From Hymenobacter caeli (GTDB lineage: Bacteria > Bacteroidota > Bacteroidia > Cytophagales > Hymenobacteraceae): a stretch of DNA of 64,000 bases. Positions within the stretch are counted from its first letter, which is position 1; each line of letters begins with the position of its first letter. Where the stretch lies: the NCBI RefSeq assembly GCF_013294115.1, contig NZ_JABSNP010000016.1, positions 60,675-124,674 of the forward strand. Reading direction: 5' to 3'. Positions 7,380-16,734 of this stretch are shown one piece after another. The notes beneath the pieces were generated by a model, which was not told the DNA's origin, made no database searches, and saw nothing but the letters and a program-made list of their open reading frames with translations. The position numbers and the translations under genes were made by a program.

Positions 7380-8996
7380 TCAAAACGCCACCGCGTTCAG
7401 GAAAAACACGTCGCGGTCGGGGCTCCCGGGGCGGCGCACGCGCTGGAAGCCGCTGGCCACGAGGCGCGTGCCGTACCAGGGCAGCAGCTCGTCGGGCTCC
7501 GAATCGAGCACCTTGCCGGGGGCATCGGCGGGCGGCGTGAAGATGGGCACGGCCAGGTCGTTGGGGCCCGGTTCGGCGCGGTCCACCAGCTTGTAGTGCA
7601 GCTGGTCTTCGTAGAGGTAGGCCAGGGCCAGGCGGCCGTCGGGCAGGGGCAGCAGGCGCACGGTTTCCTCCAGGGTGCGCCGGTGCACGTCGTTGAGCAC
7701 GTAGGTGTTGTCCCACAGCAGGTTGCCGGCCCGGTCGAAGCCGCACACCACCACGTGGCTGGTCTGGTAGCCGTCGGCGGTGCGGGGGTTGCCGTAGTAG
7801 CTGCCCATGCCGGTGGGCAGGTCGAAGGGGGCCCCGGCGTAGCCGGGCAGGCCGCGGCCGTAGTAGCGGCTGTTGCCGTAGGGGGTGCTGCGGTAGTGGG
7901 GGGCGTACACCTCGGCGGCCAGCACGTAGCCGCCGTCGGCCTGGGGCAGCAGCTCGTGCAGCAGCAGGCGGTAGCGCCAGCGCTGGGGCTCGGCGGCGGT
8001 GGCGTCGATGCGCTCGTTGCGGCGCTCGAGGCGGGCCAAGTGGGCGGGGTTGAGGTAGTCGAAAAAGTGCTTGAGCCGCCGGAAATCGTAGAAGCGCAGC
8101 GACGAGTGCAGGCCCGGGTCGGCGTTGAGGTCGGTGGCGAACAGGCCCTGGGCGTACTCGGGGTCGCGCAGCGAGTAGGTGCCCGTCAGCAGGCGGGCGC
8201 TGGTGTCCTGGAGCGGGCTCAGCTGGGCCGTGATGAGGCTCCGCTCGCTCTCGGCCTGCACGTACTCGGAGCTGACGAGCTGGCCGCGGTCGGTGAGCTG
8301 CTTGAGCAGCAGGCGGCTCTTGCGGCCGTTGGTTTGGGTGACGACGTACTCGGCGCGGCCAGCGGCGGCATCGGCCACGAAGCTGAGCTGGGTAGGGATT
8401 TGCTCGTACACCGACGAGAGGAATTGCAGGCGGCCGGTGGCCACGTCGAGCAGCAGGGCCGTCACGTGCAGGCCGTCGGCCAGCATCACGGTGGCAAACA
8501 GGCGGCCATCCAAGGCCTTCATTTCCAATACGTCGCGGGCCATCTTGGTTTCGAACACCTGCGTCAGGGCCTGGCCGCCCCGGGCGTCGTAGGCGGCCAC
8601 CAGCAGCCGCCCGGGGTTGTCGACCGAGCTGAACAGGGCGTACACGATGCTGGGCTCGGCGCACAGGCGCACGAAGTTGAACTCGGCGGGTACTTCCACC
8701 GCCCGCTCGGCCCGCAGGTGCAGGTTGTGGTCGTACTGCTGAAAAGCGAACAGCGTCTCGCGGCTCAGCGGCGACTTGGGGCGGCCCAGCAGCAGCACCA
8801 CCGAGCTGTCGGCGGGCAGGGGCTGCACGTGGGCCTCGCTGGTGCTGGGGTCCAGCTCCAGCTCGAGGCGGGCCGCCTGCGTGGGGGCCCCGGGCGGCGG
8901 CGGGGGCGGTGGCTCTTTGCGGCGCTGGGCTTGCAGCGGGCCCCCCGCGCCCAGCAGCAGGCCCGCCGTCAGGAGCAGGAAGTACAGTGTTTTCAT
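7380..8996 (-). CDS. Large secreted protein of unknown function
   Basis: A 538-residue protein with a signal peptide (MKTLYFLLLTAGLLLGAGGPLQ, cleavage near AQA/Q). The mature part opens with a Pro-rich linker and then many short beta-strand-like repeats, reading like a propeller or long beta-sheet protein (for example VLLLGRPKSPLSRETLFAFQ and RLLVAAYDARGGQAL). I do not recognise a family. The start was placed at MKTLYF because the 27 codons upstream in frame do not fit a signal peptide. A near-consensus -7 box (TACCTTTA, minus strand, 9051-9058) lies about 55 bp upstream. Confidence 0.75.
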   Translation of the reverse strand: MKTLYFLLLTAGLLLGAGGPLQAQRRKEPPPPPPPGAPTQAARLELELDPSTSEAHVQPLPADSSVVLLLGRPKSPLSRETLFAFQQYDHNLHLRAERAVEVPAEFNFVRLCAEPSIVYALFSSVDNPGRLLVAAYDARGGQALTQVFETKMARDVLEMKALDGRLFATVMLADGLHVTALLLDVATGRLQFLSSVYEQIPTQLSFVADAAAGRAEYVVTQTNGRKSRLLLKQLTDRGQLVSSEYVQAESERSLITAQLSPLQDTSARLLTGTYSLRDPEYAQGLFATDLNADPGLHSSLRFYDFRRLKHFFDYLNPAHLARLERRNERIDATAAEPQRWRYRLLLHELLPQADGGYVLAAEVYAPHYRSTPYGNSRYYGRGLPGYAGAPFDLPTGMGSYYGNPRTADGYQTSHVVVCGFDRAGNLLWDNTYVLNDVHRRTLEETVRLLPLPDGRLALAYLYEDQLHYKLVDRAEPGPNDLAVPIFTPPADAPGKVLDSEPDELLPWYGTRLVASGFQRVRRPGSPDRDVFFLNAVAF

Positions 8997-9128
8997 GCCG
9001 AAGGCAGTTACTTGCCGGCCAACCACGCGGCCCCGGCAGCGGCCGTATTTTAAAGGTACGGCCCCCGGCGGGGGCACGCAAGCCGCGCCATGTTACGGCG
9101 GCGGCCCGCCGGCCGTTGCGGGCCCCGG

Positions 9129-9539
9129 CTAGGGGGTGCCCAGCGCCAGGATGAGGTCGAACTCGTCGGGCCGCACGGGCAGCACCGACAGGCGCGACTG
9201 CCGCAGCAGGGCCAGCTCGGCCAGCCGCGGGTCGGCCTTGAGGGCGGCCAGCGCCACGGGCCGCGCGAGGGCTCGCACCGGGCGCAGGGCCACCGCCACC
9301 CAGGGGCCGTCGGCGTCAGCGGTAGCGTCGGGCGCGGCCGGGGCGGCCACCTCGGCCAGGCCCACCACGGCCTTCTCGCTCACGCTGTGGTAAAAGAGCA
9401 CCTGGTCGCCGGGCTGCATGAGGCTCAGGTTGTTGCGGGCCTGGTAGTTGCGCACGCCGGTCCAGGCCGTGCCGTCGTCGCGCAGGAAGTCGGCCCAGGA
9501 ATAGGCCTCGGGTTCGGATTTGACGAGCCAGTAGTTCAT
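9129..9539 (-). CDS. EVE domain protein
   Basis: A 136-residue single-domain protein beginning MNYWLVKSEPEAYSW, then WTGVRNYQARNNL, GDQVLFYHS and VVGLAEV, the signature order of the EVE fold (PUA-like, related to YTH and ASCH). The family is thought to bind modified bases in DNA or RNA. I chose the ATG at 9539 because the family starts there; 13 codons upstream are not conserved. It is divergent from the pirin genes. The window also has SRA modified-base readers at its start, but they are 8 kb away, so a link is speculation. Confidence 0.9.
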   Translation of the reverse strand: MNYWLVKSEPEAYSWADFLRDDGTAWTGVRNYQARNNLSLMQPGDQVLFYHSVSEKAVVGLAEVAAPAAPDATADADGPWVAVALRPVRALARPVALAALKADPRLAELALLRQSRLSVLPVRPDEFDLILALGTP

Positions 9540-9589
9540 GGCGGGAAAGAAGCGAAAAATAGATTTTAGTGAAACCATGTATGTACATT

Positions 9590-9606
9590 AAATGTATATA
9601 CATTTG
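9590..9606. promoter_or_regulatory. Palindrome and -7 box upstream of the first pirin gene
   Basis: AAATGTATATACATTT (9590-9605) is a perfect 16-bp palindrome, next to the partial copy ATGTATGTACAT. It overlaps a TACATTTG box (9599-9606) that fits the Bacteroidetes -7 pattern for the pirin gene 70 bp downstream, so it looks like an operator. No candidate regulator gene is adjacent. Confidence 0.45.
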
Positions 9607-9675
9607 CAAACCGGTTGCGCGCTGCCCACGGCCGCCGCCCCGGTTTTATCTCCAAAACTATTCCTCCCTGCCCTC

Positions 9676-10392
9676 ATGGCCCGCACCGTTCTGCACCCCG
9701 CCGCCACCCGCGGCCACGCCAACCACGGTTGGCTCGACTCGTACCACACCTTCAGCTTCGCCAACTACCACGACGCCAACCGGATGCACTTCGGGGCCCT
9801 GCGCGTGCTCAACGATGACACCGTGCACGGGGGCATGGGCTTCGGACGCCACCCGCACCAAAACATGGAAATCATTTCCATCCCGCTGGCCGGCGACCTG
9901 GAGCACCAGGACTCGATGGGCAACAAAACCGTGATTCGCCAAAACGACGTGCAGGTGATGAGCGCCGGCACCGGCGTGGCCCACTCCGAAAAAAACCACA
10001 GCCCGAAGGAAACCGTCAAGTTCCTGCAAATCTGGGTGATCCCCAACGCGCAGAACGTGGCCCCGCGCTACGACCAGCAAACTTTTCTGCCCGAAGCCCG
10101 CCGCAACCAACTGCTGCAAGTGGTATCGCCCAGCCCCGACGACGCCGGCGTGTGGCTGCACCAGGACGCCTGGTTCCACCTCGGCAACCTCGACGCGGGC
10201 TTCGAAACCGAGTACAAGCTCAAGCAGGCCGGCAACGGCGTGTACGCCTTTGTGCTGGCCGGCGACGTCACCATCAACGGCCAGGCCTTGCACCGCCGCG
10301 ACGGCTTCGGCCTCTGGGAAGTTGACAAGCTCGCCATCAAGGCCGACAGCAGCGCCGAATTGTTGCTGATGGAAGTGCCCATGCTCGGCTAG
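9676..10392 (+). CDS. Pirin family protein (bicupin)
   Basis: A 238-residue bicupin. The N-terminal cupin has the metal-binding set GRHPHQNMEIIS (His, His, Glu) and the later His in GVAHSEKNHSP. The order WLDSYHTFSFANY, FGALRVLNDD and VMSAGTGVAHSE is diagnostic of pirins. Some members are quercetinases, others redox-sensing regulators, so the reaction is open. The start is MARTVLHPAATR; upstream codons in frame are non-homologous. A paralogue follows 69 bp downstream, giving a two-pirin unit. Confidence 0.93.
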   Translation: MARTVLHPAATRGHANHGWLDSYHTFSFANYHDANRMHFGALRVLNDDTVHGGMGFGRHPHQNMEIISIPLAGDLEHQDSMGNKTVIRQNDVQVMSAGTGVAHSEKNHSPKETVKFLQIWVIPNAQNVAPRYDQQTFLPEARRNQLLQVVSPSPDDAGVWLHQDAWFHLGNLDAGFETEYKLKQAGNGVYAFVLAGDVTINGQALHRRDGFGLWEVDKLAIKADSSAELLLMEVPMLG

Positions 10393-10461
10393 GGGCCCGG
10401 GCGGCCGGCTTTGCGTCGGCTACCCGGCAATTGCTGTCCATTAACGTTCAACATCAAGTAC

Positions 10462-11172
10462 ATGCAAACCCACCTCACCCGCGCCGCCGACCGGGGCCTC
10501 AAAGACATCGGCTGGCTGCAAAGCAACTTCACGCTCAGCTTCAGCTCCTACGCCAACCCGCTGCGCAACGGCTTCGGGCTGCTGCGGGTGTTCAACGACG
10601 ATTTTGTGCAGCCCGGCGGCGGCTTCGGCACCCACGGGCACGCCAACATGGAAATCATTTCCGTGCTGCTGGCTGGCTCCATGAACCACAAGGACTCGCT
10701 GGGCTACTCGGAGGTGATAACGCCCGGCGGCGTGCAAATCATGAGCGCCGGCGCGGGCCTGCGCCACGAGGAGTACAACGTGGGCGAGGACGAGGTGAAC
10801 TTCCTGCAAATCTGGATCGAGCCCAAGCTGCAAAACGTGGGGCCCCGCTACCAGCGCCGCCAGTTCCCGGAGGAGAAGCGCCGCAACCAGCTCACCACCA
10901 TCGTGAGCAACGAGGAAGGCCAGGCCCACTGCTGGATCAACCAGAACGCCAAGCTCTCGCTGGGCCACTACGAGCAGCCCACCGCGGTGGACTACGCCCT
11001 CAAGCCGCTGAATAAGCTGGTGTTCCTGTTCGTCATCAGCGGCACCGTGACCGTGGCCGGCCAGGAAGTGGGCACGCGCGACAGCCTGGGCATCTGGGAC
11101 ACGGATGCCATCCGCCTCGAAACCAGCGCCGACGCGCGGTTTTTGCTCATTGAGGCCCCCATTAACCACTAA
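10462..11172 (+). CDS. Pirin family protein, second copy
   Basis: A 236-residue pirin paralogous to its upstream neighbour (shared MEIIS.LLAG, VQIMSAGAGLRH, VNFLQIWIEP). In the metal motif the residues are GTHGHANMEIIS and the later His is in GLRHEEYNV, so all ligands are kept. It starts at MQTHLTRAADRG. The two copies differ clearly, so the duplication is not recent. It ends 35 bp before an intergenic inverted repeat. Confidence 0.93.
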   Translation: MQTHLTRAADRGLKDIGWLQSNFTLSFSSYANPLRNGFGLLRVFNDDFVQPGGGFGTHGHANMEIISVLLAGSMNHKDSLGYSEVITPGGVQIMSAGAGLRHEEYNVGEDEVNFLQIWIEPKLQNVGPRYQRRQFPEEKRRNQLTTIVSNEEGQAHCWINQNAKLSLGHYEQPTAVDYALKPLNKLVFLFVISGTVTVAGQEVGTRDSLGIWDTDAIRLETSADARFLLIEAPINH

Positions 11173-11206
11173 ACACCTGGCTTTTAGTTGAATTAGCGAG
11201 AGAAAG

Positions 11207-11310
11207 GCGGTCATGCCGAGCGCAGCCGAGGCATTTCGCGTACCGCAGTAAACCATCGATTGAGTTAGTTCAGCACGCGAGATGCCTCGACTGCGCTCGG
11301 CATGACGGTC
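11207..11310. repeat. Intergenic inverted repeat (GTCATGCCGAGCGCAG family)
   Basis: About 38-nt arms (11207-11244 and 11273-11310) pair imperfectly; each contains GTCATGCCGAGCGCAG or its complement. It belongs to the same family as the elements near 12466, 13096, 52741 and 61761. Confidence 0.8.
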
Positions 11311-11387
11311 TTTTATAACTCCTTTGAATGGCTTGCCTGCATGGCCCGTTCATTTCCCTCACCGTAGCCTTTCAACCACATAAACCC

Positions 11388-12440
11388 ATGAGCAAGCAAT
11401 TGTTAATCGGCATTGACAACTTCGTGGCGGCGGGCACCGACCCGGCCACGGGCCGCGCCATTGCCCCGGCCGACCGGATGCAGCAGCTGCTGGAGGAAAT
11501 TGTGCTGGCCGACGAGGTGGGCCTCGACACGTTCGGCATCGGCGAGCACCACCGGCCCGACTTCCTCGACGCGGCCCCGGCCATGATTTTGGCGGCCGCC
11601 GCGGCCCGCACCAAGCGCATCGGCCTCAACAGCGCCGTGACCGTGCTCAGCGCCGACGACCCGGTGCGCGTGTTCCAGAACTTTGCCACGCTCGACCTGC
11701 TCTCGCAGGGCCGCGCCTCGCTGGTGGTGGGCCGCGGCTCGTTCACGGAGGCCTTCCCGCTCTTTGGCCTCAGCCTGAACGACTACGACTCGCTCTTCAC
11801 CGAAAAGCTGGACTTGCTGCTGAAAATCCGCGACAACGCCACCGTCACGTGGTCGGGCCGGCACCGGGCCCCGCTCAAAAACCAGGGCATTTACCCGCGG
11901 CCGGTGCAGGAGAAGCTGCCCATCTGGCTGGGCGTGGGCGGCACGCCCGAGTCGTTCGTGCGGGCCGGCACCCTGGGCCTGCCGCTCATGGTTGCCATCA
12001 TCGGCGGCGAGCCCCACCGCTTCCGCCCGCTCGTGGACCTGTACCGCGAGGCCGGCCGCCGCGCCGGCCACCCCGCCGCGCAGCTAAAAGTGGGCATCCA
12101 CGTCTTCGGCTTCGTGGGCGACACCACCCAGCAGGCGGCCGACGATTTCTACCCCGGCTACGCCAAAATGTTCACCACCATTGGCCAGGAGCGCGGCTTT
12201 GCGCCGCCCACGCGGGCCCAGTACGACGCCACCCGGGGCCCCCGCGGCGCGTTCATGATCGGCGACCCCGAAACGGTGGCCGCCAAGCTGCTGGCTGTCA
12301 GCGAGTCGCTGGGCGGCCTGGCGCGCATCTCCATCCAGATGACCAACCTGCTGGTGCCCCACGCCAAAATGCTGCACGGCATCGAGCTGCTCGGCACGCG
12401 GGTCGCGCCGCTGGTGCGCGAGGCGTTGGTATCGGCTTAG
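11388..12440 (+). CDS. LLM class flavin-dependent oxidoreductase
   Basis: A 350-residue luciferase-like monooxygenase of the F420/FMN TIM-barrel superfamily. Visible hallmarks are GLDTFGIGEHHRPDF near residue 45, TKRIGLNSAVTVLS, FATLDLLSQGRASLVVGRGSF and PIWLGVGGTPES. These proteins oxidise small substrates with reduced FMN, or act as oxidoreductases; the substrate is unknown. The ATG at 11388 gives the family N-terminus MSKQLLIGIDNF. It stands alone between two intergenic repeats. Confidence 0.92.
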   Translation: MSKQLLIGIDNFVAAGTDPATGRAIAPADRMQQLLEEIVLADEVGLDTFGIGEHHRPDFLDAAPAMILAAAAARTKRIGLNSAVTVLSADDPVRVFQNFATLDLLSQGRASLVVGRGSFTEAFPLFGLSLNDYDSLFTEKLDLLLKIRDNATVTWSGRHRAPLKNQGIYPRPVQEKLPIWLGVGGTPESFVRAGTLGLPLMVAIIGGEPHRFRPLVDLYREAGRRAGHPAAQLKVGIHVFGFVGDTTQQAADDFYPGYAKMFTTIGQERGFAPPTRAQYDATRGPRGAFMIGDPETVAAKLLAVSESLGGLARISIQMTNLLVPHAKMLHGIELLGTRVAPLVREALVSA

Positions 12441-12465
12441 TTGTTAGTTTAAAAAGTAGCCGGAA

Positions 12466-12566
12466 AAGGCCGTCATGCTGAGCCTGTCGAAGCATCTCTC
12501 CCGCAGCAGTAAACATGATTACTTGCGCGGTAGAGATGCTTCGACTGCGCTCAGCATGACGGCCTT
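12466..12566. repeat. Intergenic inverted repeat (GTCATGCTGAGCCTG family)
   Basis: The left arm GGCCGTCATGCTGAGCCTG with GAAGCATCTCT pairs imperfectly with the right arm AGAGATGCTTC and CTCAGCATGACGGCC. It lies between convergent genes. Confidence 0.8.
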
Positions 12567-12592
12567 TCTTCATCCTTTTTCTCCAGAAATAA

Positions 12593-13078
12593 CTACTTGC
12601 CGAGCAGCGTTTTCAAGTACGCCTCGAAGCCCGCGGGACCTCCGCTGACGTAGCCAATCTTGCCCAGGATTTTGCCGTCGGGCGCCACCACCACGGCCAG
12701 CGGAAACTCGCCCTCGCGGTTCAGTTGGGCCTTGGCCGCCTCGTTGCGCTTGAGTTGCGCGGGCGCGGGCTGGTTCTGGGGTTTCTGCGGGTAGTCGAAG
12801 TGGGCCAGCACCAGCCGGTCCTTGGCGTAGGCCACGAAGGCGGGCTGGGCAAACACCTCGCGCTCGTACTTCACGCACGGCGCGCACCAGTCGGAGCCCG
12901 AAAACACGGCCACAATGGGCCGATTGGTGGCCTTGGCCTGCGCCTGGGCGGCGGCCAAATCATTAAGGCCCCAGTTAGCCACCAGTTTAGCGGGCGCGGT
13001 GGTGGGCGCGGTTTGGGCCGCGGCGGGAAGGAGGGGAGCGGCGGCCAGGGCCCCTAAAAGGGCAACGCGGAGGAGCAT
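12593..13078 (-). CDS. Exported thioredoxin-fold protein
   Basis: A 161-residue protein with a signal peptide (MLLRVALLGALAAAPLLPAA) and a thioredoxin fold carrying WCAPCVKYE at about residues 60-68, followed by VYAKDRLVLAHFDYP and FPLAVVVAPDG with the cis-Pro. It resembles the DUF255/thioredoxin_7 type that keeps envelope thiols reduced. The open frame runs 57 codons further upstream through an inverted-repeat element; that is an artefact, and the ATG at 13078 is the true start. Confidence 0.88.
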   Translation of the reverse strand: MLLRVALLGALAAAPLLPAAAQTAPTTAPAKLVANWGLNDLAAAQAQAKATNRPIVAVFSGSDWCAPCVKYEREVFAQPAFVAYAKDRLVLAHFDYPQKPQNQPAPAQLKRNEAAKAQLNREGEFPLAVVVAPDGKILGKIGYVSGGPAGFEAYLKTLLGK

Positions 13079-13095
13079 GGGGAAGAAATAAAAAT

Positions 13096-13168
13096 TGTCA
13101 TTCCGAGCGCAGCGAGGAATCTGCGGCAATGCTTGGCCCAGATTCCTCGCTGCGCTCGGAATGACAGA
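13096..13168. repeat. Intergenic inverted repeat (GTCATTCCGAGCGCAG family)
   Basis: Nearly perfect arms of about 28 nt: TGTCATTCCGAGCGCAGCG at 13097 pairs with CGCTGCGCTCGGAATGACA ending near 13166. It lies between the exported thioredoxin gene and the MFS gene. Confidence 0.85.
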
Positions 13169-13178
13169 CGTGCAAAAA

Positions 13179-14585
13179 CTACGCCCGGGTGGCGGGGGTG
13201 CCGTAGCCGAAGTTTTCGGCCGGCTCGCCGGTGGTGGCCAGGGGCACATCGTCCACGTCGTCCACGGTAATGGTGAGCAGGCCGGCGATGATCATGGCCG
13301 CGCCGCCCACCATCAGGGTGTAGATGGATTGGCCGTGGAAGACGTGCTTCGTGAGGGGCCCCAGGATGAGGCCGGCCGCGCCCTGCGGCAGCACCACAAA
13401 AAAGTTGAATACGCCCATATAGTAGCCCATTTTATTAGACGGTAGGGCCCCCGCGAGCATGGCGTAGGGCACGCTCAGGATGCTGGCCCAGGCAATTCCC
13501 ACGCCCACCATCGACAGCAAAATGTAGTGGTAGTCGTGGATAAAGTAGATCGAAATCAGCCCCAGGCCGCCCAGCACCAGGGCCAGCATGTGGGTGAAGC
13601 GCCGGCTGGTGCGGCGCGCCACCAGCGGCAGCAGCAGCGCCATCACGGCCGACAAACCGTTGTAGACCGAGAAGCATACGCCCACCCAATCACCGCCCTT
13701 GTTGTAGAGTGCCGAGGTGGTGTCGGTGGTGTGGAACACGTGGCTGGTGACGGCCTGCGTGGTGTAAATCCACATCGAGAAGAGCGCGAACCACGAGAAA
13801 AACTGCACCACGGCCAGCTGGCGCATGGTTTTGGGCATCTTGAAAATGCCGGCAAACGACTCCCGGAAGCCGTGCGCGATGCCGGACGTGCGGGCCTTTT
13901 CAGCCTCAAACTCGGCCAAATCGGCCGGCGGGTACTCGCGGGTGCGCAGCACCGTCCAGAGCACGGCCAGGAAAAACACCACGCCGCCCGCCGTGAACGA
14001 GTAGCGCACCGACGCCGGGATGTGGCCTGCCGCCGCCACGTTGGCCACGTGGAACCAGTTGGTGAGCACCCAGGGCAGCGACGAGGCCACCACGGCCCCC
14101 ACGCCGATGAAAAACGTTTGGGCCGCGAAGCCGGTGGTGCGCTGCTCCGAGGGCAGCAAGTCGCCCACCAGGGCCCGAAATGGCTCCATGCTGATGTTGA
14201 TGCTCGAATCCATGATCCAGAGCATACCGGCCGCCATCCACAGGGCCGTCACGTTGGGCATCACCAGCAGCGAGAGTGACGCCAGGATGGCGCCCACCAG
14301 GAAGTAGGGCCGGCGCCGGCCCCAGCGCGGGCTCCAGGTGCGGTCGGAGAGGTAGCCGATGATGGGCTGCACGATGAGGCCCGTGGCGGGCGCGGCCAGC
14401 CACAAAAAGGCAATTTCATCGGTCTTGGCGCCCATCGTCTCGAAAATCCGGCTCACATTGGCGTTTTGCAGCGCAAAGCCGAACTGGATGCCGAGGAAGC
14501 CAAAGCTCATGTTCCAGATTTGCCAGAACGTGAGGCGGGGCTTGGCGTGGGTAGAATGGGCGGACGTAACGGCTCCAGCGGCCAT
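13179..14585 (-). CDS. MFS sugar transporter (SLC45/sucrose-maltose type)
   Basis: A 468-residue membrane protein with about 12 helices. SFGFLGIQFGFALQNANVSR at the N-terminus and GYLSDRTWSPRWGRRRPYF (the MFS loop 2-3 motif) match the GPH/SLC45 branch moving sucrose, maltose or maltodextrins with a cation. It lies 66 bp downstream of a GH13 cyclomaltodextrinase gene on the same strand, which supports maltodextrin uptake. The GC-rich GGGGCCCC palindrome in the gap is probably incidental. Confidence 0.88.
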   Translation of the reverse strand: MAAGAVTSAHSTHAKPRLTFWQIWNMSFGFLGIQFGFALQNANVSRIFETMGAKTDEIAFLWLAAPATGLIVQPIIGYLSDRTWSPRWGRRRPYFLVGAILASLSLLVMPNVTALWMAAGMLWIMDSSINISMEPFRALVGDLLPSEQRTTGFAAQTFFIGVGAVVASSLPWVLTNWFHVANVAAAGHIPASVRYSFTAGGVVFFLAVLWTVLRTREYPPADLAEFEAEKARTSGIAHGFRESFAGIFKMPKTMRQLAVVQFFSWFALFSMWIYTTQAVTSHVFHTTDTTSALYNKGGDWVGVCFSVYNGLSAVMALLLPLVARRTSRRFTHMLALVLGGLGLISIYFIHDYHYILLSMVGVGIAWASILSVPYAMLAGALPSNKMGYYMGVFNFFVVLPQGAAGLILGPLTKHVFHGQSIYTLMVGGAAMIIAGLLTITVDDVDDVPLATTGEPAENFGYGTPATRA

Positions 14586-14651
14586 AGCGAAGTGGGTGGG
14601 ATGTAGGGAGATGGAGAAGGAAGATGGGGCCCCGGGGCCCCATTTCCAAAT

Positions 14652-16544
14652 CTATTTTTTCAATTCTACCACCATCACTGTGCGGGCGGGCACGGCTATG
14701 GTTTGCAGGTCGGGCACAGGGGCCCCGGTCACCACGTCCTGGCCCGAGGCAAAGCCGGCGGTGCGCTCGGCGAAGCGGCGGCCGTCTACCTGCTTGGCGT
14801 CCTTGGTGTTGTTGGCGATGACCATCACGCACTCGCCGGCGTCGGTGTAGCGGAAGTAGGTGTACACGCCGTCCTGCGGGATGAATTGCATCAGCTTGCC
14901 GCTGCTGAGCACGGGGTGGCTTTTGCGGTAGTTGGCCAGCTTGGCCACGTAGTCGAAGGCCTCGCCGGCGGGCCCCGGGCGGGCCGCGAAGTAGTTGGTT
15001 TTGTCGCTGGCCCAGCCGCCGGGGAAGTCCTCGCGCACCTTGCCGTCGGGGTCCGAGAAGTTTTTCATCAGCACCTCCGTGCCGTAGTAGAGCTGCGGCG
15101 TGCCGCGCAAGGTCAGCAGCCAGGCCAGGCCCATTTTGTACTTGGCGAAGTCCTCGCCGATCACCGAGTAGAACCGGCTCATGTCGTGGTTGTCGAGGAA
15201 CGGCACGTTGCGCGTGGCGTCGGTGTACATCCAATCGCCCTGTAGGGCCCTATACAGCTTGGTCAGGTCGCCGCCGTCACCCTTCAGGACGTCGCCGATA
15301 CCGAAGCAAATCTGGAAATCGAGCACGCCCGGCAAGTTGGACTTAAAGCCGTTGACGGGCGGCAAAATATTCTGGGCGAAGAACGCCTGCTCGGCCTCGG
15401 TGCCCTCCCAGGCCTCGCCAAACAGGGCCAGCTTGGGGTACTCGTCGGCAATGGCCTTGCCCCAGGCCATCAGGAACTGCGGCTCCGAATACGGGTACGT
15501 GTCGATGCGGTAGCCGTCGAGGCCGGTGCTCTCCACCCACCACAAGAAGTTCTGAATCAGGTACGTGGCCACCAGCGGATTGCTCTGGTTCACGTCGGGC
15601 ATGGTGGTATCAAACCAGCCGTCGTTTTCCAGCTTACGGTCAATTTTGGCGCCGTACGGGTCGTTGAGGACGAAGGCGTTGTAGTTGCTGCGCGTGAAGG
15701 TGGGAAACGCGTGGAACCAGTCGGCCGCCGGCTGGTCGCGGAACAAGTGGTGGTAGCTGCCCCAGTGGTTCAACACAATGTCCTGCACCACTTTAAGGCC
15801 TTGCTTGTGGGCGTTTTTCACAAACTGCACGTACTCGGCGTTCGTGCCGTAGCGCGGGTCCACCTTGTAGCAGTCCGTCACGGCGTAGCCGTGGTAGCTG
15901 GCCTTGGGCATGTCGTTCTCCACGATGGGCGTGGGCCAGATGGCCGTGGCCCCCAGCTGCTTCAGGTAGCTGAAGTGGTTCTCGATGCCCTTCAAATCGC
16001 CGCCGTGGCGGGCGTACATCGAATCGCGGGCCACGTGGTTCACACGGGTGCCCCGCACCACGTCGTTTTTGGGGTCGCCGTTCGCGAAACGGTCGGGCAT
16101 CAGCATGTAGATGAAGTCGGCCTGGGTGAGGCCTTGGGTGCGGGCCGGGTCTTGGTTGCGGGCCCGTAGCTCGTAGGCGCGGGTGGTTTTTTTCTTTCCG
16201 TCGAGGAACAGCAGCGTCAGCTGGCCCGGCTTGGCATCGGGCGCGATGGTGAGGTTGACCACCAGGTAATTAGGGTTTTCCAGCTTCTGAATACCGTCGA
16301 GTGCCACGCCTGCGTAGCGCAGGCTCGCCAGGCTGGCCCCGATGCCGGGGCCGTGCACCAGCAGCTGCAAATGCGGGTTTTTCATGCCCACCCACCAAAA
16401 CGTGGGGTCCACACGGTCGATGGCGGGCGCGGCTTTCTGGCCGTGGACGGGGGCGGCCGTCGGGGCCCCCAGCGGGGCGGCCCGCAGAGCCGAAGCTACC
16501 AGGGCCCCGGCCAGAACCAGCGCGAAAAACGGGAATATTTTCAT
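14652..16544 (-). CDS. GH13 cyclomaltodextrinase / neopullulanase
   Basis: A 630-residue exported amylase-family enzyme. A signal peptide (MKIFPFFALVLAGALVASAL) is followed by the N-terminal cyclomaltodextrinase domain (about 45-130, IDRVDPTFWWVGM), the GH13 barrel and a C-terminal beta domain. The catalytic set is present: nucleophile Asp in GYRIDTYPY (near 347), acid/base Glu in GEAWEG (near 377) and Asp in FLDNHDMSRF (near 452), with VVQDIVLNH as region I. It hydrolyses cyclodextrins, pullulan or maltodextrins in the periplasm, like SusA. The downstream MFS gene would import the product. The start was set at the signal peptide; 28 codons upstream are noise. Confidence 0.94.
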   Translation of the reverse strand: MKIFPFFALVLAGALVASALRAAPLGAPTAAPVHGQKAAPAIDRVDPTFWWVGMKNPHLQLLVHGPGIGASLASLRYAGVALDGIQKLENPNYLVVNLTIAPDAKPGQLTLLFLDGKKKTTRAYELRARNQDPARTQGLTQADFIYMLMPDRFANGDPKNDVVRGTRVNHVARDSMYARHGGDLKGIENHFSYLKQLGATAIWPTPIVENDMPKASYHGYAVTDCYKVDPRYGTNAEYVQFVKNAHKQGLKVVQDIVLNHWGSYHHLFRDQPAADWFHAFPTFTRSNYNAFVLNDPYGAKIDRKLENDGWFDTTMPDVNQSNPLVATYLIQNFLWWVESTGLDGYRIDTYPYSEPQFLMAWGKAIADEYPKLALFGEAWEGTEAEQAFFAQNILPPVNGFKSNLPGVLDFQICFGIGDVLKGDGGDLTKLYRALQGDWMYTDATRNVPFLDNHDMSRFYSVIGEDFAKYKMGLAWLLTLRGTPQLYYGTEVLMKNFSDPDGKVREDFPGGWASDKTNYFAARPGPAGEAFDYVAKLANYRKSHPVLSSGKLMQFIPQDGVYTYFRYTDAGECVMVIANNTKDAKQVDGRRFAERTAGFASGQDVVTGAPVPDLQTIAVPARTVMVVELKK

Positions 16545-16734
16545 GGGAAGAGCGAGGTAAGCAGCACCAAAACTTGCCGCGGCCAGCACGGCCGCGCCGG
16601 GGCGGCGGGTACTGGCGGGCGCGGACAAACGCGGGCGCGGGGCCCCACGCGGGCCGCCGGGCAGCGCGGAAAAGTACGGCTACCTGCCGAAACTTTGACG
16701 AAAAAGTATCAATTGCTCCACCGGTCTGGGGCCG

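Noticed and set aside
7338..9053. Long plus-strand frame of 571 codons
   Set aside because: It mirrors the secreted protein gene on the minus strand, which has a signal peptide and normal composition.
13079..13249. N-terminal extension of the exported thioredoxin gene
   Set aside because: The extra codons run through an intergenic inverted repeat and would bury the signal peptide.
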